Shown here: piece after piece, positions 27,001 through 39,000 of the stretch
Position numbering within the stretch: position 1 is the first letter of the stretch
Layout: every line of letters starts with the position of its first letter
From: Enoplosus armatus
Lineage: Eukaryota; Chordata; Actinopteri; Centrarchiformes; Enoplosidae
Assembly: GCF_043641665.1 (NCBI RefSeq)
Contig: NC_092191.1
Location: 15,903,501-15,967,500 of the forward strand
Reading direction: 5' to 3'
Length of the DNA stretch: 64,000 nucleotides
Notes under the pieces: model-generated
Told to the model about the DNA's origin: nothing
The model's input: only the letters and a program-made list of their open reading frames with translations
The model's database searches: none
Program-made: the position numbers and the translations under genes

Positions 27001-30000
27001 TGCTCAGCGAGGGAGGGCCTGCAGGGGAGGGAATACAAAACATCAACAGACAGACCGAAACAAGAAGGCCAAGTACGGCGATTCAGAAAGCCCTCTGAGG
27101 ACACACTCCATTTTCGTCTATACAAATGAACCGTGACGGAAACTTACCTCAGAGCAGAGAAAGATGGAGCACTTTGCTCTGTGCAGTAAACCTAGCAGAG
27201 ACTTGAAAAATAAAAAGCTCACTCCAACCATCCTAAGAGTGCTTTGTCATTTAAAGTACATGAAAGCGAAAATGTTGTCAGCCCCCTTATATGACGGTCC
27301 ATGTTTCCTTTGCTTGCTCTACTTGCCCTCTGCAGTGAAGTAGCCAGGCTGAGGGTGTCTGGCTCTGTCATCACTGGCCACCTGGTGGAGTGGATTTGGC
27401 CCTGATCCAGGCCCGTCTTATCAGGAGTGGTAGGCTCTCTAATCTGACAGGCAATGCGATGGACGCCCATGCAGCTGTTCCCCACTTGGGGCAGGCCTCC
27501 TGTTTAGCTCTAAAAATACCTCAGTAGCCTCTTCTGCAGAATAGAGCTTCGCAATACCTCCATCAACTAAAGCACATTTACAGTACTCAGGCATCGAATC
27601 AACGGTCTGCTGAGCTGCACTTTCCAAACGTCTCTTCCAGCTCATTTCAGCCTGAAACTTAACTCTGTTCTTTCTCCAGTAAAGTCAGAACTTAATAACA
27701 TTTAATGAGGGCGTGTGCTTTTCTTAAGGGCGTAGAAAGTTACAGTTTACATCTAACGCAGGTCTGGTTTCTATCATTCCATGACAAAAGTAAAGGATTT
27801 TCTAATTTGTTGCATGAAGAGGGAACATGGTACAATTCCATATATGAATTTTTTTTCTCTCATTATTCTCATTACAAATCCAGTCAGTGACTTACACCAG
27901 CAGGCCAAAGCTATACATATGTCAGCATCTGTGGCCAACTTGGCACATGCAGCCTGGAAATAGAAACAACCAAGTCACAACATAGTCTGAGCAAACTGTC
28001 ATAAGACTCACTGCTGCCTCCAAAGATGGACACAAACCGCTATGGAGCAGATAGAAAAATACAGAGAAGAGACAATTGGCAGAAAATAAAATTACCCTGG
28101 ACACCCTGGAAGTGTGGAGTATTTACTGGTTCAGTGGCTTTTATGTGGAGATAATGTCAGCTGACCCACTCAACCCAAGGTTAACAGCTGGAGCTTCTTC
28201 CAGATATAATGTGTGTGAACTAGCAGAGGCTTCATTACCATAACAGGATGAATGCAACAAGTTAGAGAGAGTACATGTGCTATTTTTCAGCAACACTTCA
28301 TGTCTGTGTAGTTTTACTGTTGGCATTAACCTGGAGGCGGTCCAAAACAGTTTTTTATTGTTGTTAATTCAGCAGTGTGCAGGGCGTTACTCAAAGGCAA
28401 CTTTCTAGAGAGAGCCAATCCAGATGTTACAAGGCCAGTCCAGGGACACATAGTAATCATCTTCTATCACAGTCCAGATAACGTACCTGATTCTCTAACC
28501 TCATGTTCATGACTGAGTATTAAGTAAACAAAAGTGACTTTGCTTGTACTGTATTCAAGCCACAGACACACACATTTAGTGTAATCTACGGGAAACAGCT
28601 GGACGCAAAAGACAGCAAGTCCAGGCAGAGTGTTTAATAATAAACAGAGAGTCGTAAACAAAACCAGCTGAGGGTACTAAGAAAAGTGTTTTTTTTAATG
28701 CTGTAATGATGGGAGCACCATTTCTATCCTGCAGCCAGCAGTTAGCTCATACGGTCCTGACACACACACACACGCACACACACACACACTCACGTACGAC
28801 TCATTCAAGAACAAATTGTATATATTACAAACACCTAATAAACAAATACTCCACAAATTCTATTCTGCCACCACTGAGATTAAATCCTCATTTAAAGGCA
28901 GTTTAGTATGGTTGAATAAATGACAGATATTATCCTTTTCACTTTTGCCAGCAAAGTCATATGAACCTACAATCACCATGGCAACTAGTCTATTTACGGT
29001 ACAATGTGGGCTATAGCACATCCTACTTCCTTTTTACTCTGAAAACATGGATGAGAAATATCCTACATACCAGGATAAACAGTCACAGTCATCCCCACAG
29101 TTTTATGAGTACAACCGGCTTTACAGATTGTTTTTATCAAAACTAGTTGTATAACATATGTCATACAGCAAGTCGGTCAGTGTCCACTTTTGGTCATTTG
29201 TGGTCATTTTAAAAGTCTACCATGACAACAAACTTTATGGAAACTAGTTAGTAGCAGTTATAAGTTTTACTACTTCTGAGATTTCTCAGCAGCCTCTACA
29301 TCCAGTAGGGGAGGGGAGCTCAACATGCTCTAACCTGTAACATTTTTTACAAGTACAACATTCATTTCGCAACTTTGTTCCTTCTTTTGCGCCTTCTGTC
29401 CCTTCGTCTTTCTATTCATCCCTCCCCTCCGCCCATCTGGTGAGGTCAGCAGAGACAGAGCGTAATTAGCACTAGTTACCTACTGACCATCTGCTGCATC
29501 CACCTGGAGGGACTTAAACACAAACACCTACTGTAGACACACACACACAGAAAAAAAATAGGGCAGCTACTTCTTGTCAACTCACCCAGATTTCAGCCAC
29601 GGAGGAATCCATCCCACAACTTCACAGCCGACTACAGTAAGTGATGGAAAAGACTTCTGCTGAGTGGCTGCTGCACTCCAAAACACCAGAGCCAGTAATT
29701 GTACGTCCCAGTCCTTCTCTCCTGCGTCTGTGACTCTGAATGACTCTGAATGACTCTGTCATACACACTTACGTCGAAGCACATGCTTCAAGTGTTTCTC
29801 TGAACTCTGGCTTTTGTTCCACTCTGTCTGGTCTGTGCAAAAGACTTCAGTGGGGCTGTGTGCCTGCCCAAATTCCTCCCACTACAAGCTTCAGTTCACA
29901 AAGCCGCACAGACAGAGCGGGACTGACAGCTAGGACAGCCTCTGGGGGCGGGGAAACAGCCACATGTACACACACACACACACACACACCATCGACCATG

Positions 30001-33000
30001 CAGTCACATTTCTGTCTCTGGCACACGTATGCAAGTGTAACTTTATCCATTGATGAAACCTGCAGTGGAAATAGCAGCGTCACTCCTCTCTCCTACTCTG
30101 AACAAACCTTTATGTCTCCAACAGCAGTGATGGGACAAGTGTTGTGACTGACAGGCAGCAAGTGCTACTCTGGCATGTGGGATGGCTCCGGGCATGCAGC
30201 AAACGGCAGGAGAGAGTCAGAAGAGAGTGACAAATAAGAGAGATAACTGAGGAAGCTGAGAAAAGCTAAAGCTATGTGAAAAGAAGTCAGCAGCAATGAT
30301 TTAACGTAATCAAAATATCCCAAAAGACATTCATCACATAGTAAATAAACTGGACAAACTTTCCCAATACATACTTAGATGCACAATGAACACTCTAGTG
30401 ACATATGAAGTTTTTCAGTAAAAGACATACATGGAAAGTTAGTCTAGCTGGAGCTGTTAAAATGCTTAAATAAATACTGACTGCCCACATGGAGGTCAAA
30501 ATGAACGACACACTGGTTTACTATGTGTATTTAACTTAGTCAGGACTTTTAACAACATAAAGGGTTCACTGCCATTACATCAACCAGTACAAATCTGTGA
30601 GACTCCTTCTCATTCGTCCAATCAGACAATGTTAAACCGCTGCAGACAGCAACAACCTACCAGACGCCCTCGAGGTGTCTGAAAGCCAAACAAAGCCACC
30701 AAAGGGACCCTCAGAGCGCATGGAAATCCATTTTAAACGTGTGACAGGCAGAGCTGCTGAGCTGAACAGCACATGTCCCCAAGAGATTCCCCCTTTTTGC
30801 AAATAAGTTAGCTGCAATAAAATGTCTCTGATACATCACTGTAATGGAAAAGTTTTAGGGTCTAATAGGTCATATACAAATCATTCTGAAGTCTGGTTTC
30901 CATGTTGGAAAAACAGTCAACCACAAAATTACCAGTCTCCCCTTAAACCTGTTGTTCTTAATGGTAAAAGGCTCTAATCCTTAAATTTTAGTCGATTGAG
31001 GATTAAAAGGACATGTTTTCTTTTTTATCCAGACTGTGACTGATCTCTGAAGGAGAACAGTCCCTTGGCAGCAGCCTTATAGTGAAACATTTCATCACGG
31101 TTTATTCAAACTGAGAAAGTAGACTTTCACTGGAAACTGTAGCCATCAATTCATAACCTTGGCCACATGACACAGACAATAACAATGATCTGTCATGTAC
31201 ATAAAATAGCAAAAGTTGTGGGACAATGACAGAAAGTTGATCTTGTCAGTGTTTCAACACACAGATCATGGTCATGAAAAACACAATTAAAAAAAGTGAT
31301 TTTCAGATGTAAAGATTAACCAATCAAAAGTGTAATTGATTATGTATTCATCTTATGATTTATAAGACACTTACTCGCTGCCCTGTAGATCCTCAGCAGG
31401 ATCCTGGGCTGTTTTTGTCACTGCAGGTTCCTCAGCTGGCACTTTAAATGGATCAGGTGGGATCTCCTCAGGTTTCTCCTCTGGCAGCTCGCTGATCAGC
31501 TTCTTCTCTGGTTCTGGGAGCTCTGTTGTCGTCTTTGTTGGTTCTGTTTCTTCATTCTTTGTTGGTTCTGGGAAATGTACTGTGCTTTTTGTTGGTTTGA
31601 GGAGCTCAGCTGTCTCCTCTACTGTTTCTGAAGGAGTTTCTGGCTCCCTGTTTGGCTCTGGAGGCTCTTCTTCTTTCTTGGTTGGTTCTGAGAGCTCTAA
31701 TTTCTCTGTTTCTTCTGGGAGCTCTACTTTTGTGATCTGTGTTGGTTCTGGGAGCTCTGCGGTCTGCTGTGTTGGTTCAGGAAGATCCACTGGCTTTTTC
31801 ACAAGAGGTGAGAGGTGGGGGATCTCTATTGTCCTCTCTGCTGCTTGCTCCGGTGGTGGGATCTCCTCCTGTCTCAGAAGAGCAGTTATCTCCTCAGTCG
31901 GAGTAAGAAACTCTAGTTGAGGAGACTCCAGAGATGGGAGGGGTCTAGAAAAACAATGCAAGAGAAGAGGGGGTTGGGGGATTTGTTGTTTAGTTTACAG
32001 CACATGCCCAAGGAATGACTGACAAATGACAAATGTGTGTGTTTGTGTGGGTACGGGGGTTTATGTCCCTACAAGAGTGTGTGCGTGTGAGTGTTTGTTT
32101 GGGTGCAGAGGTACTGTAGGTGCGTGTGTGTGTGTGTGTGTTTGTGTTGTTGCACTGTGTTTGTGTGAGAAAAGCCTCATTCTTGCCCTGGAGAGCAGGG
32201 CCGATGTCACAGCTGATGTCATCCTTTGAATATAAAGGGCTGCATTACTTCCATTAGACTTCAACAGGCACAGTCATCTGACCCGAGCTCGAGTCAATAC
32301 AAAGTGCAGCTCTGTGTTTACCTCCTCATTCATATTCATTGTCGAACTGCTCTCTGCAATATCACTCCAAACAAGTCCTGAACATGGTGTTACTGGAATG
32401 CTAAGTAAAAAAACTGCAAAAATCAATGAATATTAAACAACTGAGAACAGATTTACAACCCACGGAAAATATTAATACAAATGAACATATCCATCTACCC
32501 AATTCATAATTCTTTAGTCGTGGTTCTGATTGTTGTGGCTGGTGATACAAACCAAAAGCAGACTATGTGCCTTTCTCCTTTTGTCTCTGTGATGTACGTG
32601 AGCAGATGATATGTGACAGGATGCTAACATGCTACTTTGTGTAACACATAAGCAGGAGCCCATGATGACCTCCACTGACCCATGTAGGCACAAGGCATTT
32701 ATTTGCCATGAACATAGTGAAGTTTCATGTGTATGCTCGTCTAATCTCCGGATATTTCTCATTTCAAACACACACACATGCTCTTGTGTTTACCTTGAGG
32801 TCTCCACTGTGTTCTCTGGTTTACTGTGAGAATGGGATGCAGCTTCTTTTAGAGCTTGTATCCAGTTTGTATCTGGTTCTCGGGCTACAAGTTCAGGAGC
32901 TGACGCGACGGCTGCCTCCGTGTTCACGGACACTTGTTCAACAGGAGAGATGCAGGCAGGAGCTTTTTCAAGTGATCTTTCTTTAAACTGGGAAGCAGCA

Positions 33001-36000
33001 ACAATGGGGTTTACCACAATGTCATCTTGGGGCTTTGGCAACTGATCATGTGACTTCTCTGACTGGGTGGGGGCTGCAAGAGGGGTCGATGAAAAACCTT
33101 CCGGGCACTTTGACAAAACAACAGATGGGGCTCTGATAACATCAGAAATTTTTTTATCTCTTATATCATTTTCATTTTCTGTTGCCATTGAAAGACCAAT
33201 GCTACCCTCAGAGTGAGAAACAGCAGTCTCGGTGCTGCTGTGTGGCACCCCTCTTTCACAGAGGTCTGACACCTTAATTGATCCCGAGCCACCGTCTTTA
33301 GCACTCCCAGTTAGATTTACGACCCCCTGTTTTTCTGTTGCTTCATTGTTGATCGTTTTTATCTCACTTTGTCCCTTCCCCTGGCTGCTAGCTTTCTCTT
33401 CTTCCAAAGCTGCTTTATCTTCCTTTGTGATCTCCTCTACATCAGGGCCTTTTATGGGTATTTGTGCTACTGGGCTGCTTTGTGTGGCTGAGGTTATATT
33501 GGAGCTTTTTAGCTCAAGAGGCTCACACACCGTATCCTGAATTTCACACTTCTCAGTTTCACTACTGTTGCTTTTCACAGCCATGGCAGCACTGAAATCC
33601 TTTTCCACAGTTTCTGGTTGCCCAACAGGATCTGGCAGAGTACTGAATATTTTTGTATGAATTTCTTCAGCCTGGTCTGCACTTGGAATAACTTCCGTAT
33701 GAATGTCATGACTATCTGTGCTGACCTTTGCCGAAACAGAGATTTGTAAAGGGAAAGTCTCATGTTCCCGTGATGCAGACTCAACAGATACAGCAGTGTT
33801 CTTTGAGGTCTCAGGTTTTCCAAGTTGGTCTTGACAGTCAGCTGACACATTGCTTTTTTGCTGACCTTTACCACCAAGATCACTCACAAACTCAGTGTCT
33901 GCCATTAAATCTGCATCTGACCCAACTACCCCTAACCTGGGGCTTATCTTCTCATCCATCCCCTGTCTGGCCTCACTTATTTGAGAGCAAGCTGTTACTA
34001 TCCCCATGTCAGCTGAGGCATTTCTCTCAGCAGCCCTTCCACTCTCATTTAAATCACTGGCAAGGTGAGACGGCACATAAACCCTGTCAACCCCTGGTGC
34101 AGCTTGTGCTCCCTCTCCCTCGCCTCTCTCTAGACCCGTCACTCGTTCATTGCCACTGCTGTCATCACCTGTCAACTCATCCCTGCTTCCTGACTGACAC
34201 AAACTCCAAACAGAGCCGTCTCCTTCCCTTGCTACCCTTTTTACCCCTGGAACCAGTGCTTGGGTCTGGCTGACCTGACTGTTAGTCTTTTCTCCCCCCT
34301 CTAAACAGCCACCTGACAATTCCTCTGTGGGATGTCTGGATCCCAGACGCTGCTGCTGCTGTTGCTCTTGCTCCTGTTGCTGAGCAAAACAGTTTTCATC
34401 TGGTGTGGACTGTGATTGGCCAAGAGCTGCACTCAAATCTGGTGCCGTGTCCCTGTCAGAGCTGCGTTCCAGTGTTGCTGTCGGAGTTTGGCGCAAACTC
34501 TGGTCATAAACAGTCTGAGCTTCACTACCAAACTCTGCCTCAGCACTTAGCATGTCCTCAGATGACCCTGTAGGTTTGTCGGGAGATAAGGAAGGAGTCT
34601 GTGTCTGGCTTTTACATGCAATGCCACTCTTCCTTTCTCCTTCCTCCTCTATGTCCCTTCTTGGTGACTCAGTCTTTTGTACTTGCTGTTTATGTGGTGG
34701 CTGCAGGTCTCCAATTTCCTCTTTATCTGGCCCATTACTCTGTTGTGATGTTGTGCCTGTCTGTCCTGTCTGCAGCTTCCTGCTGTCTGCTGTTTCCTTT
34801 TGATTATCCATTGTTGCCTCTTCAACTTGTTTCTTTTCCTCTTCAAACAGCATGGCGCTCTGTTCTCCCATTTTGTGTTTCTCTGTCACATTGTCTTGTT
34901 TAATGACATCATAAGCCTCCTTGGAAGGCAGGTCAGAGCTGAGCGGGCAGCTGACATTAATGAGGTCATCCTTAAAGGATTCTTTACAAATAACAGGTTT
35001 AATGCCAGTAGAGTCTGGTTCAGTGTGAGATAGGGAAATTACATTATCAGATTCACCCTTTGCCAGTACACCCACTGCAACAGGAGGCTGAGTAGGAAGA
35101 GAAAGATTTTGCTCTTGTGAAAATGAAATATTTACATTATTAATCGCAGAATTCTCAAGTCCCACGACAGACTCCATAGCATGATTTCTATTCACCAGTT
35201 TCAGACAACACTCATTGGCTTTAACACTGACATCTCCGTGCTCCAGATCCTGGGCTAAAGAGATTTGTGTCATATCTCCACTCTTGTTGCCATCCATTTC
35301 TCCAGAGACTTTGGTGCTGTCACCATCAGCACCACCAGCACTGCAGTTATCTGTCTGCTCAGAAACAGAGATATCACAGTCAGTAATGAACTCCAAGTGA
35401 CTCAACATTGGGCCAGGAGGCCGCAGCACAACAGTAGGATTACTGGCACATTGCTCGATAACAGCAAATGACTGGTCAGAGGCTGTCACTTCCGAAGGAG
35501 CTGATTCATCCTTTATTGGATCAGCAAAGTGAATTGTGGACTTTGGCCCTTCGCTAACCTTCGTGGGATCTGTGGTAACTAGTCCACGAGGAGGTGTTTG
35601 AGTGGGATCACTAGGCTTTGTCTGAAGAGAGGCTGCGCAGGTCAAGGTTACAGTTTCAGGCTTTGAACTGGGGTCAAGGTCAGTAGAGAGCTGCCCAACA
35701 GGTAACTCAGTGGGGACATCACTTAAAGGCTTGCAGTTAACATCATCAGCTGGAAGCACAAAACTTGTGGAGAGAGGATATGGGTTACCTTCTTTTTCTT
35801 CAAGAATCACAGTCGCATCACTTTTTAAAGGTGATTTCTGAGGCTGGCCAATCTGGACGGGGCCTTGAGACTCAGCATGTAACTTATCTATCTCTTTCTC
35901 CTTTGGCAAACACAGATTTACAGCACCCGTCTCTGTTTCCACCTCTACTTGATTTGTCATCTTCACCTCTGTTAGATGACCAGCCTCAGAGATGGCACTT

Positions 36001-39000
36001 CCTGCTGTTTGTGAAAGGTTAAAACATTCTTCATTACCAGTGTGAGTCTTCTCCGTGGGACGTGGAAGCTGTTTTGAGCTCTCGGCCACTGACTGTAAAT
36101 CGACAGTGTTTGTCTCCAAGTTATTGTTAACTGATTGATCTATGTTAATGTTCTCCTTGGTATCTTTTGTCTCCATATCTCCTTTATCCAACTGGGCAGC
36201 TCTCTGTGGCTTTGTTAAGTCAGCTGAGCTCCGTATTGCCGATTCATCCTTGGTAGGAGCTGCGTTTGTGGGGATTTCAATCTTCCTCGAGCTGAGGAAG
36301 TCTGGGAAGGTGTAGCTGACCTCAACAACAGGATGATGCAAACTCTCATGTACAGTCAGCGGAGGCAAAGACGCGCAGTCTGACACCGACATGTTCCTGA
36401 GATCCACAGAGGAACTGCCCTCTTGTTTCACAGTGTCCGCAAAGTGAACTCTGTAATTGCGTCCACTGCTGTCACACGTGTACAAGCCCACTCCAGACAT
36501 AGCAGGGCCACCAGTATTGCTCTGGGCTTGGACTTGGAACTCAGCTGTACTTTCCACTGCTCTGGCTTCTGCTTTGCTACTTTCAGGCTGGACCTGTTGA
36601 TTGTTGCTCTCTTGACGCTCCACTAGGATTTGTTGTGAAGTAGTCAAAGGCTGAGGTGAAATTAAAGGCAGGAAGACTTGGCTGTAGTTTCTCTCTGTCT
36701 CTGTGATGGATGACTCCTCACAAGTGTGTCCGAAAGACAGCGCTTCCCCTGAAATCAAATTCTGCTTGAGATCATCCCTTACCCCTCCGTTTGTATTGCT
36801 GGAGCTCTGTTCAGGGTGAGTGGGGGGAGGTGAAATTGCTGCACCATGCTGCTCCTGGCAGGGGTGAGAGAGACGGTCCTTTTCAGTGCAGATGCTCTCT
36901 ATGATGTTAGCAAACGGCTCACTCCAGCTCTGAGACTTCAGCTGTGACTCGGCAACATCGGTGGGCGGACACGTCTCAGTCTCGGCTGATGACACCCCGC
37001 TAGCAGAGCCTTCTGGCTGGCTGAATGAACTGTGCTCTCTAGCCAGCCCTCCTTTCTCTCCCACGTCCTCTCCTCCTCCTCCTCCTCCTCCTCCTCCTCC
37101 CACTCCTGCTCCCTCCAATCCCGCAGCACTGTGATCCTGACAATCAGGACCAGTTAGTAGCCCAAGGGGAGAAGTATTGATATAGGCTTCTAACCGGAGT
37201 GGCTCCTTTTCTCTGTCTCCCTCTTCAGCTGGTGAGCTCTCTGTGTCTGCACTGCGAACGGTTGCCTCTCTCGGTCCCTTCATTTCAGTCTCAGCCGAGT
37301 TGTGTGGCATTTTGCTGCTGCAGCTTTCCTCAGATGCAGCCTGTCCCTCTTTGGCTAAGAATGCAAGTGAGCATTTTCTCTGTGAATAGATTAACGTGAG
37401 CTGAGGACTGCTGTCCAGGAGTCCTTCTTTCTCTCCGTCGGCAGAGCTGAGGCACTTTACTATTCCTCCCAAATCTTTCTCTCCTACTGCTTTTCCACTA
37501 TCTACGATTGCTACAGTAGCTACTCTCTCCAGTGAATCACGCCTCGTGCTTTCTCCCTCTCCCTTGCTTTCTATCACTTCTGGCATCGTGGGTGTTGTCA
37601 GTGGCAACGCAGCAACCACCACTAAAGCCTCTTCAAGGGCACTCTCCTCGCCACTCTCTCCCACACAAGTTCGGCTGTTGGAGAGTGGGCTCCGATTCTC
37701 CTGTGTGAGTATCACTGCTTCTGAGGTAACTATAGCCTCCCGTGTTTGTACATCTGATCTCTTATCAGGAGAAGCAGTTGGATTGATAACTGTGGTTTGG
37801 ACATGCATCAGGGGTGTATTTTGGTTGTCGATGACAACTCCGGTTGCATGTTGCTCCCGCTGTGGGCCTTCATCTGAGCAGTGATTCATCCCACATGGGG
37901 CATCTGTAAGGTTGTGGTTATCTGACTGATGAGGCCTCTGTGAAAGAGCCTGGCTGGATGCAGGTGAAGAGGCTGAGTCAGTAAGATGATCCTGCCTGCT
38001 ATGAGAGGATGATAGTAGGGGGCTGGGGCTGGGCTTTCCCCCGGGACTCAGCTGTTGCTTGTAGACAAACCCATTATCAGGCTGTTCCCCACAAATCACA
38101 GTCCGAGTGTCTGCCTGTGAGACTGATTCTACATTTGCCGTTGAATCTGAGTGATTTCCTGCATTTACAAGTGACACAGCCAGTAAATCATTTTCAGGTT
38201 GTACCGCTGTCTTTGTTTTCTGTTCAGTCTCTGCATTCGTCTCCACCTTTTTCTTTCTCCTTTGTTTCTTTTTTTCTTTCTTCTTTGCCTTTTTGTCCTG
38301 CTCAGCCATCCATTGGTCTGTTTTTGACTCCTGATCCTCCTCAGTGTGACTGTTTGCTCCTGTGTGTGTCTCTGACTGCATCTCTGATGTTGCATCTTTA
38401 TCCTTTAAATGGAGATTACTGCATTCAGATGTTTCAATAACTGAATCACATTTCTCTCCAGTTTCCCCTATACAAACATTAATACTGGGCTCATCACTAT
38501 AATTTTCTTTCTTCATGTCTACCGTCTTTGTTATTGCCTCTGTGCCTTCTACTCTAATCACTATGCTACGGTCTAGGGTGCCATTTTCCTGAGCGGCTGC
38601 ATTAGAATCAACATGTTCCTCTCTTGGATCGTCTCTCTGCTGCTCAGTGAATGCAACATCTTTTGGGGTTTCACTAAATGAATCTGTTGCCATTTCTAAT
38701 TGTGTATGCGGGGGTGTTTCCTTCTGCTCATCTGTGTCTGTTTCTTTTTCTGGCTTAATGTCTGGACATTTATCCAGGCTCTGTGTTGATTTTATTTTAC
38801 TCTCCATCTCTATTACCCCAGCACTATTCTCAGTGCCCAGTATGTAATTCCTGAAACTAAACACAACTGTATCCTTCTGACTGTTTGCTGCCTCACTGTT
38901 TCCGTGTGTACTCTTGTTTCCATGGCCCCCGTTGCTATGTCCTGGCTGGAATACGATTGGAGGCAGTGGCGATGACTCATTGGACTTATTAACCATCACT

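Noticed and set aside
29586..29612. ATG GAT TCC ... TGG followed by gtgagt, resembling another first exon
   Set aside because: It ends in phase 0, whereas every downstream TACC2 exon in reach begins in phase 2, so translation would stop at once.
33728..38440. Many plus-strand open frames of 60-180 codons opposite the giant TACC2 exon
   Set aside because: They are mirror images of the Ser/Glu-rich coding strand, with no splice borders, starts in context or family resemblance.
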